Positions 48,339 through 57,042 of a DNA stretch of 64,000 nucleotides are shown piece by piece; the stretch's first letter is position 1; each line of letters starts with the position of its first letter. Below the pieces are notes generated by a model that made no database searches, had not been told where the DNA came from, and saw only the letters and a program-made list of their open reading frames with translations. The stretch covers positions 682,001 to 746,000 of the forward strand of contig NZ_CP050133.1 in the NCBI RefSeq assembly GCF_011612585.1, written 5' to 3'. Both the position numbers and the translations under genes were made by a program. This DNA is from Streptococcus cristatus ATCC 51100 (GTDB lineage Bacteria; Bacillota; Bacilli; Lactobacillales; Streptococcaceae).

Positions 48339-48527
48339 AAATGATATATATCCTAGTATTTCACCTCTAAAATAAAAAATGATACATCAAGATTTTCTTG
48401 TTTCAGAGCAAAAAACTAAATCCCATATATGTGATTTGCATTTTTAGAGTAAAAACCGAACGTTTACATGTGTTCCGAGCAATTTTGGAGCAAAAGATTA
48501 AAAACCACATGAAGAAAGAGGAGTTTT

Positions 48528-49274
48528 ATGAAAAAAGAATATGGAATCACTAGTTTAACTGTACGCAATTTAGAAAACAACGAATTTTTCCAGCTCATGT
48601 CTGAGAGCATGGAGGAGATTGCGGCTTTTAATAAGGCTAACAAGGTGGATGCTATTTACACGACTAAGCTGGCGGAGATGGAGCAGCTTTTGGCTAAGCT
48701 ACAAGGCGGGCTTCATCAGACCAAGTCCAGCAAGCTGGTGGCTAGTTTGGATCAGGCTGACCGCGAGCGTGACGATGCTTTGGCTACGCTCCAGTCTTTG
48801 GTTCGGGCCTTTGCACGGGTCAAGGACGCAGCGACCAAGGAAGCCTACGAGACCCTATCTCAGCTCCTGAAAAACTACAGTGGCCTAGCTAGCACTAGCT
48901 TTGAAAAGGAGACGGAAGGCATCAACCATCTGCTTCAAGAGCTGAAAAAGCCGGCCTACCAGACAACACTGAGCAAGCTTCATCTGGAAGCCCATGTCGA
49001 CAGTCTGGCTGCTGCTCAGAAAGCTTTTAACAAGATCTACAAGGAGCGACTGACTGAGCTCAAGGGCAAGGCTCCAAGCCAGAATAAGACTGTCCGCCTC
49101 AAGCTGCAAGAAATCTATGATTTCCTTGTGGACTTCACCGCCATCGGTGCTTACGCTTATCCCGAAAGAACTCACATGGTCAATCTCCGTGACCACCTCA
49201 ACACTATCCGCAGCCGCTACAAAAAACGCAAACCTGCTAAGAAGGTGAAAGAAGAAGTGGCGGGGGCGAAGTAG
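48528..49274 (+). CDS. DUF6261-like protein
   Basis: The 248-residue soluble helical protein starts with GITSLTVRNLENNEFFQLM and has the pattern of ADxxRD-like residues (DQADRERDDALATLQSLV) and a central helix bundle. This matches the DUF6261 proteins known from Bacteroidetes and some streptococci, without known function. The C-terminus is Lys-rich (KKRKPAKKVKEEV). AAGAGGAG precedes the ATG. Its base composition is like the host chromosome, unlike its neighbours on both sides. The 190 bases upstream hold no gene. Confidence 0.65.
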   Translation: MKKEYGITSLTVRNLENNEFFQLMSESMEEIAAFNKANKVDAIYTTKLAEMEQLLAKLQGGLHQTKSSKLVASLDQADRERDDALATLQSLVRAFARVKDAATKEAYETLSQLLKNYSGLASTSFEKETEGINHLLQELKKPAYQTTLSKLHLEAHVDSLAAAQKAFNKIYKERLTELKGKAPSQNKTVRLKLQEIYDFLVDFTAIGAYAYPERTHMVNLRDHLNTIRSRYKKRKPAKKVKEEVAGAK

Positions 49275-49311
49275 AAGTTTCTTGTAAATACATTTTGGCA
49301 AGGAGAATGCT

Positions 49312-50394
49312 ATGTTTACTGAACAAAGAATATTACAAAGACTTGGATTAGAAAATCAAGAAGAATTACTTGTTTTTTTAGACCTTAGCAATAGACTTGA
49401 TAAGATTAAATATTTCTATCCCGAATTTCAATTCAGCACAAATAATTTGATTGAAATGTCATGGGAAAATAATGGATATTTTAAGCTAACCGGATTCGAT
49501 AATGAAAAAACAAAGGAAACCACTTCTCTTAGAAGAGGGTGGGAAACGATTTTAAAGTTTCCCGCTAAAAGTGATGATTTGGGATCATTAAACGAAACTC
49601 CGGATGCTTTTCCGAAAGGAAATATTCCCAAAGGGGATGGTGAAGATTGGTACTTTCACAGAGGACATGTTTTTGCGAGAAGATTCCATAAATATGTAGT
49701 TGGATATAAAATTTTAAATGCTCAACATCAGGATACCCAAGAAAAGTGGTCTAAAATTTCTATCGATTCTCGGGATAAAAATCTTTTTACACAATTTTCT
49801 AGAGCAAATAAAGAGCAAGCAGAAATCGAAGAAAAAGTGCACCGGTTATTGCTAAGCGAAGAATCAGTCTATTATGAAGTGAAACTGGTCTTTAAAAATT
49901 CAAGTGACAAATATCCTATTGGAACTGAAATATTTTTTGTACCCATATCATCACCAGATGAGTTTAACCACTATTTTATTCCAAATGTTGATTCTGGTTT
50001 TGATTTAGAAAGCTCACAAACGGACTATGATGATTTTTATAAGAATGGATATAGTGAAGAAGATCATAGAGAGTTTTTTGCTGATAGTGATAGAAAACAT
50101 AGAAATTGGCAGATTAGCGAGAATGAATCTTGTACTATAGAGTCGAATGGTGGTAATTTTTCTATTAGAGAATTATCTAAGATAGCGGTAGATAGTCTCA
50201 TTGAAAATCTGAAAAAAAACAATAAAATAACTACATGTAGTAAGTATGTGCAACATGGTGAACAATGGACATTTTTAGGTCAAGCATTAACTCATTACCC
50301 TTCTACAGGTACGCTATTATTACAGGGGAATAAATTGCAAGAATTTGAAAAGGTCAAACAATGCCTTTTAGACTATCTGTCTAAGGAATACTGA
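49312..50394 (+). CDS. Predicted RGH-type (DNA/RNA non-specific) endonuclease
   Basis: The 360-residue AT-rich protein carries WYFHRGHVFARRF (HRGH at 116-119), then KNLFTQFSRANKEQAEIEEKV with Asn157, Asn166 and acidic residues. This is the order of the beta-beta-alpha-metal nucleases such as NucA/EndA (D-R-G-H, then N and E). The first acid of the DRGH motif is His here. No signal peptide is visible, so unlike EndA it should stay in the cell or be delivered otherwise. The C-terminal half is unrecognised. AAGGAG precedes the ATG. No immunity gene is evident next to it. Confidence 0.6.
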   Translation: MFTEQRILQRLGLENQEELLVFLDLSNRLDKIKYFYPEFQFSTNNLIEMSWENNGYFKLTGFDNEKTKETTSLRRGWETILKFPAKSDDLGSLNETPDAFPKGNIPKGDGEDWYFHRGHVFARRFHKYVVGYKILNAQHQDTQEKWSKISIDSRDKNLFTQFSRANKEQAEIEEKVHRLLLSEESVYYEVKLVFKNSSDKYPIGTEIFFVPISSPDEFNHYFIPNVDSGFDLESSQTDYDDFYKNGYSEEDHREFFADSDRKHRNWQISENESCTIESNGGNFSIRELSKIAVDSLIENLKKNNKITTCSKYVQHGEQWTFLGQALTHYPSTGTLLLQGNKLQEFEKVKQCLLDYLSKEY

Positions 50395-50555
50395 CAGTAC
50401 AATCTTGATATTAACTGATTCTAATAGACTAAATTAGAAAAGAAAGAAGAGTAATATGTAAAACAATTCGATAAAAAATCTGATTGACCATTTCTGTTAT
50501 TTTATAGTCCTGCTCTTTTCAAAACTAATATAAACAAAAATTAGAAGGTATTCCC

Positions 50556-51383
50556 ATGAGAACTGAATCTGAAATGTTTGATGTGATTTTGCAAACCGCA
50601 AAAGTGCTACAAGTCAACGCTGTCGCCATGTCCGGCTCACGGACAAACCCAAATGCCCCCAAGGACGAGTTCCAAGACTATGATGTGGTCTACATTGTGG
50701 AGGATTTGGATGGTCTGACGGCCGACCTTGCTTGGTTGGAAAGGTTTGGCAAGCGCATCATCGAGCAGCATAACCTACTTGACCATCGCCGCCTCTATCT
50801 CATGCTCTTTGAAGATGGCAATCGGATAGATTTGACCCTCTGCCCCAAAGAGCACATCAAAGAGTGGGTGAATAGTGAAGCAGATTTCACGGTGCTGGAT
50901 GACACGCAGGGGCTTTTTGAGTCTTATGCACCGACACCCAAGCGCTATTGGACGGCACCAGCCAGTGCGACTGACTTTTACAAATCCTGCAATGAATTCT
51001 GGTGGGTGTCAGCTTATGTAGTCAAGGGCATTTATCGAAATCACCTTGTCTATGCGACGGATCATTTGTATGGAATCTGCCAGCAAGAATTGCTCAAGAT
51101 TTTAGCTTGGCAAGTAGCAGCAGATAAGGGTACGGTTGATGTTGGTAAGAACTACAAGTACCTCTTTCAGTATTTGCCTGCTGAGAAAGGGAAAGAATTT
51201 ACAGCCTTGCTTGACTTTTCTGAGCAGAAAAGCCTCACCAAGTCTCTCTTAGCTACCATGGACTTTTTCCACAAAGAAGCACAAGATTTCTCTCTCAAAA
51301 CCGGCTTCCCTTATGACAAAGAAACCGCAGAGAAGATGATTGAGTATGCTGAAGAGAGAGTGAAGAAGTTTGGGAATAACTAG
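50556..51383 (+). CDS. ANT(6)/AadK-like aminoglycoside nucleotidyltransferase
   Basis: The 275-residue protein has the nucleotidyltransferase signature SGSRTNPNAP with DYD (26-43) and the downstream IDLTLCP segment, the layout of streptomycin 6-adenylyltransferases. The helical C-terminal domain (FWWVSAYVVKGIYR) also fits. Chromosomal copies are often of uncertain resistance value; the sequence shows no lost catalytic residue. About 160 AT-rich bases precede it, without a convincing promoter. Base composition is like the core chromosome. Confidence 0.85.
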   Translation: MRTESEMFDVILQTAKVLQVNAVAMSGSRTNPNAPKDEFQDYDVVYIVEDLDGLTADLAWLERFGKRIIEQHNLLDHRRLYLMLFEDGNRIDLTLCPKEHIKEWVNSEADFTVLDDTQGLFESYAPTPKRYWTAPASATDFYKSCNEFWWVSAYVVKGIYRNHLVYATDHLYGICQQELLKILAWQVAADKGTVDVGKNYKYLFQYLPAEKGKEFTALLDFSEQKSLTKSLLATMDFFHKEAQDFSLKTGFPYDKETAEKMIEYAEERVKKFGNN

Positions 51384-51412
51384 AAAAATGAAAAAGTGAG
51401 AGGAGAAGACTC

Positions 51413-51973
51413 ATGATCGAAAAAGTGGAACGCCTCATTACAGAGATTAATCGTATTCATCTAGAATATTCTAAAGATTATTTTGAAACTGGTAAGGTGG
51501 AGAAAATCAATCTCAAGCATACCTTTTCAAAAGTTCCGACTAAAGCGATTTTGGCCTACCGTCTGAATTTACATGAGTCAATTAATGACTATCTGATGAA
51601 AGCGGAGGTCCAAGATATTGCCTATGTTTATCGTGTCAAAACTTCTGAGTCTATTTTAGATAAAATTACACGTTTTTCCGAGCGTCAAGAGGGCTATCCT
51701 GTGAATTCCATTCTTAATGATATTTTTGGTGCTCGTATGATTTTAAGTTCCAAAGAGATAGCTCAAGTCATGGATAAATTAGATGATTGGCAAGAGATGT
51801 ACGGACTAAAAAACTGGTATTTACGTGATAAAGATGGCTATGTCGGTATTCATATCTATTTTAAAAATAAAAGTAATTTTTACTATCCATGGGAACTCCA
51901 ACTTTGGGATAAGAAAGATGTAGATAGCAATATCGCCAGTCATATCAAGTATAAACGAGGATTTGTGAGGTAG
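51413..51973 (+). CDS. Small RelA/SpoT-domain protein (putative alarmone or pyrophosphate transferase)
   Basis: The 186-residue protein is a stand-alone RelA/SpoT synthetase-like domain. It has YRVKTSESILDKI (R74, K76), LNDIFGARMI (101-110), KDGYVGIHIYF in place of the usual NGYRSLH, and PWELQLW (E161, Q163) before a helix ending IKYKR. There is no hydrolase, TGS or ACT domain. Small alarmone synthetases make (p)ppGpp, while related toxins pyrophosphorylate tRNA or make ppApp; which applies here cannot be told. It starts 29 bases after the ANT(6)-like gene, with AGAGGAG upstream, and a one-TM protein follows 23 bases later. Confidence 0.75.
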   Translation: MIEKVERLITEINRIHLEYSKDYFETGKVEKINLKHTFSKVPTKAILAYRLNLHESINDYLMKAEVQDIAYVYRVKTSESILDKITRFSERQEGYPVNSILNDIFGARMILSSKEIAQVMDKLDDWQEMYGLKNWYLRDKDGYVGIHIYFKNKSNFYYPWELQLWDKKDVDSNIASHIKYKRGFVR

Positions 51974-51996
51974 GAGAGTGAATAAGAGTAGTAACT

Positions 51997-52719
51997 ATGA
52001 CACCGGAAATGTTTGAGAGATTAATCAATGCGATTGATTCAACAGATTGGATTTCAAATGTGATTGGAATTTTTTCAATCGTCATTCCTATTTGTTATGC
52101 AATTTCTATTTCAAAGAAAGATACTAAAGAATTAGATGAACGGCAAAAAAAATTGGAAGAAATTCAAGGAGATATTAGAGATAATATAAAACTTTTATCT
52201 GAGTATCAGGTGAAAATTGGATTGTATGAAAAGAGATTAAATTTATATCATTTTTTTAAAGATTTAGGTGATAATTGGACTTTTTATTATGATCGTGTGC
52301 AGAGTAATCCTTATATAGTACCACTTAATTATTTTTGTAAAGAATATTTTATATTAAATCAAATAGAAATTAATGTCCATGAATTGAAAGCTCCTCAAAT
52401 TGACAAATTAGTAGAATATCTTACAGAAAAACATAATATACATGATAGAGAGTTTGAAAATTTAAAATTATATTATTCTTTATCTGAAGCTGATATTACT
52501 TTAGTTGAGGAAATTAAAAATCATTTTGTGGTAATTTATGGAGAATTATTAAACCTCCTAGAAGGAATAAAAAATAATCGTCCTACTAGCGTAAACTTTA
52601 AAAGTAATGGAGAGCTATATAATGTTTTTAAAATAGAAAATGAAAAAGGTGAGAGTACACAGTATGCAAGTCTATTAAAATTTTTAGAAACAGAGTTGTT
52701 AATCAACTATAAAAAATGA
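51997..52719 (+). CDS. Uncharacterised one-TM protein next to the RelA/SpoT gene
   Basis: The 240-residue protein has a single membrane segment at about 18-38 (WISNVIGIFSIVIPICYAIS). A coiled coil follows (KELDERQKKLEEIQGDI), then a helical cytoplasmic domain. It is strongly AT-rich. No family is recognised. It ends 7 bases before parC. The start ATG 51997 has only a weak ribosome binding site; a short frame from GTG 51978 with TAGGAG could couple it to the gene before. It may be an effector or partner of the RelA/SpoT-domain protein. Confidence 0.6.
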   Translation: MTPEMFERLINAIDSTDWISNVIGIFSIVIPICYAISISKKDTKELDERQKKLEEIQGDIRDNIKLLSEYQVKIGLYEKRLNLYHFFKDLGDNWTFYYDRVQSNPYIVPLNYFCKEYFILNQIEINVHELKAPQIDKLVEYLTEKHNIHDREFENLKLYYSLSEADITLVEEIKNHFVVIYGELLNLLEGIKNNRPTSVNFKSNGELYNVFKIENEKGESTQYASLLKFLETELLINYKK

Positions 52720-52726
52720 GGGAAAT

Positions 52727-55177
52727 ATGTCTAACATTCAAAACATGTCCCTTGAGGACATCATGGGAGAGCGCTTTGGTCGCTATTCCAAATACATCAT
52801 TCAGGAGCGGGCCTTGCCAGACATTCGCGATGGCTTGAAGCCTGTTCAGCGCCGTATTCTTTATTCCATGAACAAGGACGGCAACACCTTTGACAAGGGC
52901 TACCGTAAGTCTGCCAAGTCAGTTGGGAACATCATGGGGAATTTTCACCCCCACGGTGACAGCTCCATCTACGATGCCATGGTTCGCATGTCTCAGGACT
53001 GGAAAAACCGTGAGATTCTCGTTGAGATGCACGGGAATAATGGTTCCATGGATGGTGATCCACCAGCGGCGATGCGTTATACTGAAGCACGCTTGTCTGA
53101 GATGGCTGGCTATCTTTTGCAGGATATCGAGAAAGATACCGTTCCTTTTGCTTGGAACTTTGACGATACTGAGAAGGAGCCGACTGTTCTGCCGGCGGCC
53201 TTTCCTAATCTCTTGGTCAATGGAGCAACTGGGATTTCAGCTGGTTATGCGACGGATATTCCGCCTCATAATCTAGCTGAAGTCATTGACGCGGTCATCT
53301 ATATGATTGACCATCCGTCTGCCAAGGTGGACAAACTCATGGAGTTTCTGCCTGGTCCAGACTTCCCGACAGGAGCCATTGTCCAAGGTCGAGATGAGAT
53401 TAAGAAAGCTTACGAGACTGGGAAAGGTCGAGTTGTAGTGCGTTCCAGAACTGAGATCGAAAAGCTGAAAGGCGGAAAAGAGCAAATCGTCATTACCGAG
53501 ATTCCTTACGAGATTAATAAAGCGGTCTTGGTCAAGAAAATCGACGATGTGCGGGTCAATAACAAGGTAGCTGGCATTGCTGAGGTGCGGGACGAATCCG
53601 ACCGGGACGGTCTTCGCATTGCCATCGAGCTCAAGAAAGACGCCAATACCGAGCTGATTCTCAACTATCTTTTCAAGTACACTGATTTGCAAGTCAATTA
53701 CAACTTCAACATGGTGGCGATTGACAATTTCACGCCTCGTTTGGTGGGGATTGTGCCAATCTTGACCAGTTATATTGCCCACCGCAAGGAGATTATTCTG
53801 GCTCGCAGCCGCTTTGACAAGGCCAAGGCTGAAAAACGACTTCATATCGTGGAAGGACTGATTCGGGTTATTTCCATCTTGGACGAGGTGATTGCCCTGA
53901 TTCGTGCTTCAGAAAACAAAGCAGACGCCAAGGAAAATCTTAAAGTCAGCTATGATTTCACTGAGGAGCAGGCTGAGGCTATCGTCACTCTCCAGCTCTA
54001 CCGTTTGACAAATACAGATGTAGTGGTTCTGGAAGAGGAAGAAGCAGAGCTGCGCGAGAAGATTGCCATGCTGGCTGCCATTATCGGCGATGAGCGAACT
54101 ATGTATAACCTCATGAAGCGGGAGCTCCGCGATGTCAAGAAGAAGTTTGGCAATCCCCGTCTCAGTGAGCTACAGGATACAGCAAACGCCATCGAGATTG
54201 ATACAGCTAGTCTCATTGTTGAGGAAGAGACCTATGTCAGCGTGACACGTTCTGGATACATCAAGCGGACTAGTCCTCGTTCCTTCTCAGCTTCAACCTT
54301 AGAAGAAATGGGCAAGCGTGACGATGACCGACTGATTTTTGTTAGCCCGGCCAAGACGACTCAGCATTTATTGATTTTCACCAGCCTGGGAAATGTTATT
54401 TATCGGCCTGTTCATGAGCTGTCAGATATCCGCTGGAAAGAAATCGGAGAACACCTCAGCCAGACTATCAGTAACTTCGATACCAAAGAAGAGGTTATCT
54501 ATACGGAATTGCTGGACAGTTTTGAGGAAGGCACTTACTTTGCAGCGACTAAACTGGGACAAATCAAGCGAGTGGAGCGCAAGGAGTTTAGTCCTTGGCG
54601 GACCTACAAGTCTAAGTCCCTTAAGTTTGCTAAGCTGAAAAATGAAGACGATCAGGTCATTGCTCTGGCGCCGATTAAGCTGGATGATGTTATGCTCGTG
54701 ACCAAGAATGGCTATGCTCTTCGCTTCAATATTGAGGAAGTACCAGTTATCGGAGCTAAGGCAGCTGGGGTTAAAGCCATCAATCTCAAGAAAGACGATG
54801 TCCTAGCGGCAGCCTTTATCGCCAATACAGACTCACTTTACCTCTTGACTCAGCGTGGTTCGCTCAAGCGTATGGCAGTCGCAGATATTCCTGTTACCAG
54901 TCGGGCAAATCGCGGTCTTCAAGTTCTGAGAGAGCTTAAGACCAAGCCCCATCGTGTCTTTGCAGCTGGACCAGTCTTTGGCGAAGCAGCAGATTTTGAC
55001 CTCTTTACTACTGAAGCAGAAGCCAGTGAAGAGCAGATTTTGCAAGTGCTTTCTAATAAAGGAACGGTCTATGAAATCAATCTGGCTGATCTTAGCCTGT
55101 CTGAGAGAACCAGTAATGGCAGCTTCATCTCTGATACTATTTCAGACGAAGAAGTTTTCTCAGCTTATATCAAGTAA
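52727..55177 (+). CDS. parC: DNA topoisomerase IV subunit A
   Basis: The 816-residue cleavage subunit has the winged-helix domain with the quinolone-determining region (HPHGDSSIYDAMVRMSQDW), the catalytic Tyr in RYTEARLS, and the C-terminal beta-pinwheel. It partners with ParE. GAGGG precedes the ATG. It is separated from parE by six accessory genes. Confidence 0.97.
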   Translation: MSNIQNMSLEDIMGERFGRYSKYIIQERALPDIRDGLKPVQRRILYSMNKDGNTFDKGYRKSAKSVGNIMGNFHPHGDSSIYDAMVRMSQDWKNREILVEMHGNNGSMDGDPPAAMRYTEARLSEMAGYLLQDIEKDTVPFAWNFDDTEKEPTVLPAAFPNLLVNGATGISAGYATDIPPHNLAEVIDAVIYMIDHPSAKVDKLMEFLPGPDFPTGAIVQGRDEIKKAYETGKGRVVVRSRTEIEKLKGGKEQIVITEIPYEINKAVLVKKIDDVRVNNKVAGIAEVRDESDRDGLRIAIELKKDANTELILNYLFKYTDLQVNYNFNMVAIDNFTPRLVGIVPILTSYIAHRKEIILARSRFDKAKAEKRLHIVEGLIRVISILDEVIALIRASENKADAKENLKVSYDFTEEQAEAIVTLQLYRLTNTDVVVLEEEEAELREKIAMLAAIIGDERTMYNLMKRELRDVKKKFGNPRLSELQDTANAIEIDTASLIVEEETYVSVTRSGYIKRTSPRSFSASTLEEMGKRDDDRLIFVSPAKTTQHLLIFTSLGNVIYRPVHELSDIRWKEIGEHLSQTISNFDTKEEVIYTELLDSFEEGTYFAATKLGQIKRVERKEFSPWRTYKSKSLKFAKLKNEDDQVIALAPIKLDDVMLVTKNGYALRFNIEEVPVIGAKAAGVKAINLKKDDVLAAAFIANTDSLYLLTQRGSLKRMAVADIPVTSRANRGLQVLRELKTKPHRVFAAGPVFGEAADFDLFTTEAEASEEQILQVLSNKGTVYEINLADLSLSERTSNGSFISDTISDEEVFSAYIK

Positions 55178-55185
55178 TCAACAAG

Positions 55186-55209
55186 CCAGTTCACACGAAC
55201 TGGTTTTTT
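55186..55209 (+). terminator. Terminator after parC
   Basis: CCAGTTC pairs with GAACTGG across a 4-base loop and is followed by TTTTTT. Confidence 0.85.
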
Positions 55210-55217
55210 AAAAAATA

Positions 55218-55271
55218 AATTTTCAGAAAATTGAAAATAATGATTGAATTTTTCAGAAAAAGGTGTACAAT
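55218..55271 (+). promoter_or_regulatory. ilvE promoter with CodY boxes
   Basis: AATTTTCAGAAAATT at 55218-55232 is a perfect match to the CodY consensus AATTTTCWGAAAATT. A second site with three mismatches lies at 55248-55262, overlapping the promoter. The promoter is TTGAAT (55244-55249) and TACAAT (55266-55271), 16 bases apart. Repression by CodY when branched-chain amino acids are plentiful is expected. Confidence 0.85.
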
Positions 55272-55317
55272 AGGGAGTATCTATAAATTGAAAGATAAGG
55301 AAAAGAGGAAAAAGACT

Positions 55318-56343
55318 ATGACAGTAAATCTTGATTGGGAAAATCTTGGCTTTTCATATATGAAATTGCCCTATCGCTATATCGCTTATTATCGGAATGG
55401 TCAGTGGGAGGAAGGACAGCTGACAGAAGATGCGACCCTGCATATTTCTGAGTCTTCACCAAGCCTTCACTATGGCCAGCAGGCTTTCGAAGGTCTAAAG
55501 GCTTATCGTACCAAGTATGGTAGTGTTCAGCTTTTCCGTCCAGATGAGAATGCTAAACGCCTGCAACGCACATGCGATCGTCTCTTGATGCCACAAGTTT
55601 CAACTGAAATGTTTGTGGAAGCTTGTAAGGCTGTTGTCCGCGCCAATGAAGAATATGTACCGCCATATGGAACAGGGGGAACTCTCTACCTTCGTCCCCT
55701 TTTGATTGGTATCGGAGATATCATCGGGGTAAAACCAGCAGAGGAGTATATTTTTACGATTTTTGCTATGCCAGTTGGAAACTACTTCAAGGGTGGTTTG
55801 GTTCCAACCAACTTCTTGATCCAAGACGAATATGACCGCGCAGCTCCACATGGTACGGGTGCGGCCAAGGTCGGTGGTAACTACGCAGCTAGTCTCCTAC
55901 CAGGTAAGATGGCTAAGTCTCGTAACTTTTCAGACGTTATCTACCTAGATCCGTCAACTCATACCAAAATTGAAGAAGTCGGATCAGCCAACTTCTTTGG
56001 AATTACAGCAAACAATGAATTTGTGACTCCGCTTAGCCCATCCATTCTCCCATCCATTACCAAATATTCCCTGCTTTACTTGGCAGAGCATCGCTTGGGC
56101 TTGACGCCAATTGAAGGTGACGTTCCGATTGATAACTTGGATCGCTTTGTTGAAGCAGGAGCTTGTGGTACGGCAGCAGTTATCTCGCCAATTGGAGGAA
56201 TCCAGCATGGCGATGATTTCCATGTATTCTATAGCGAGACAGAAGTCGGACCAGTGACTCGCAGACTCTACGATGAGCTGACTGGTATCCAATTTGGTGA
56301 TGTAGAAGCTCCAGAAGGTTGGATTGTAAAAGTAGACGAATAA
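55318..56343 (+). CDS. ilvE: Branched-chain amino acid aminotransferase
   Basis: The 341-residue class IV PLP enzyme performs the last step of Ile, Leu and Val synthesis and the first step of their breakdown. It has SLHYGQQAFEGLKAYR, the PLP-lysine region AAKVGGNYAASLL and EVGSANFFGI. The ATG at 55318 gives the usual MTVNLDWENLGF start; an in-frame ATG at 55231 overlaps the promoter and is rejected. A CodY-type operator lies upstream. Confidence 0.96.
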   Translation: MTVNLDWENLGFSYMKLPYRYIAYYRNGQWEEGQLTEDATLHISESSPSLHYGQQAFEGLKAYRTKYGSVQLFRPDENAKRLQRTCDRLLMPQVSTEMFVEACKAVVRANEEYVPPYGTGGTLYLRPLLIGIGDIIGVKPAEEYIFTIFAMPVGNYFKGGLVPTNFLIQDEYDRAAPHGTGAAKVGGNYAASLLPGKMAKSRNFSDVIYLDPSTHTKIEEVGSANFFGITANNEFVTPLSPSILPSITKYSLLYLAEHRLGLTPIEGDVPIDNLDRFVEAGACGTAAVISPIGGIQHGDDFHVFYSETEVGPVTRRLYDELTGIQFGDVEAPEGWIVKVDE

Positions 56344-56347
56344 CTTT

Positions 56348-56370
56348 AAGAGCCTTTCGAGGCTCTTTTT
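56348..56370 (+). terminator. Terminator after ilvE
   Basis: AAGAGCC pairs with GGCTCTT across a 6-base loop and is followed by TTTT. Confidence 0.85.
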
Positions 56371-56436
56371 ATTGAGGAAATCACTTGCCAGCTTTGCTAT
56401 TTTTGTGTAAAATAGAAACTTGAAAGAGGTAGAAGA

Positions 56437-56667
56437 ATGAGTAAAAAAGATAAAAAAATTGAGATTCAGATTGCGGATAGTAAGGTGAAGCTTGGCGCGG
56501 ATCAATTTGATGGCTACACCCTTTCTATTGGGAAAAAAGTCATTGGCGAGATTGCTGAGTTTGACGGCCAATTTGCTATTATCAAAAATGGCAATGTTGA
56601 AAGTTTATATAAAAAGCTTGAAAAAGCAGTGGAAACTTTGATTGAAACCTACAATTTAGGAAAATAA
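56437..56667 (+). CDS. DUF2969 protein
   Basis: The 76-residue soluble, Lys-rich protein has the DUF2969 pattern (KKIEIQIADSKVKL, IGEIAEFDGQFAI, ETYNLGK at the end). The family is small and confined largely to lactic acid bacteria; function unknown. AGAGG lies before the ATG. It has no visible partner gene. Confidence 0.8.
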   Translation: MSKKDKKIEIQIADSKVKLGADQFDGYTLSIGKKVIGEIAEFDGQFAIIKNGNVESLYKKLEKAVETLIETYNLGK

Positions 56668-56671
56668 GGGC

Positions 56672-56700
56672 TTGCGCTTTTATTAGATTAATGATATAAT
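56672..56700 (+). promoter_or_regulatory. Promoter of the tRNA pair
   Basis: TTGCGC (56672-56677) and TATAAT (56695-56700) are 17 bases apart, 17 bases before tRNA-Tyr. Confidence 0.75.
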
Positions 56701-56717
56701 TGATATCGTTGATTGTC

Positions 56718-56798
56718 GGAGAGATAGCGAAGAGGCTAAACGCGGCGGACTGTAAATCCGCTCCTTCGGGTTCGGGGGTTCGAATCCCTCTCTCTCCA
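56718..56798 (+). tRNA. tRNA-Tyr (anticodon GTA)
   Basis: The acceptor stem GGAGAGA / TCTCTCC, a long variable arm around CTCCTTCGGG typical of type II tRNAs, the GTA anticodon at 56752-56754 and the GGTTCGAATC T-arm define it. Discriminator base is A; CCA is not encoded. Confidence 0.95.
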
Positions 56799-56807
56799 TT
56801 TCATCAT

Positions 56808-56879
56808 TGGGGTATAGCCAAGCGGTAAGGCAAGGGACTTTGACTCCCTCATGCGTTGGTTCGAATCCAGCTACCCCAG
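56808..56879 (+). tRNA. tRNA-Gln (anticodon TTG)
   Basis: The acceptor stem TGGGGTA / TACCCCA with discriminator G, anticodon TTG at 56840-56842 in the loop CTTTGAC and T-arm GGTTCGAATCC define it. CCA is not encoded. It is 9 bases after tRNA-Tyr, so they share a transcript. Confidence 0.95.
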
Positions 56880-56905
56880 TTCTTAGGTAATATATCAGAT
56901 AAAGG

Positions 56906-56936
56906 ATAAAATATCGTCGGATATTTTATTTCTTTA
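56906..56936 (+). terminator. Terminator after the tRNA pair
   Basis: A 10-bp perfect stem ATAAAATATC / GATATTTTAT with a GTCG loop is followed by TTCTTTAT. Confidence 0.6.
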
Positions 56937-57005
56937 TAGGGTGGAAAACGGTAAAAGATAAATCAATGTCGTTTGCGGGTGCTTAGGAAAATAATTATAA
57001 GTATG

Positions 57006-57022
57006 TCAAGTAGTATACTTGA
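57006..57022. promoter_or_regulatory. Inverted repeat before rpsA
   Basis: TCAAGTA and TACTTGA are separated by GTA, and lie 20 bases before the rpsA start and directly before its ribosome binding site. It could be an operator or a translational control hairpin. Confidence 0.4.
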
Positions 57023-57042
57023 TTGTTGGAGGATTTTTTTAG

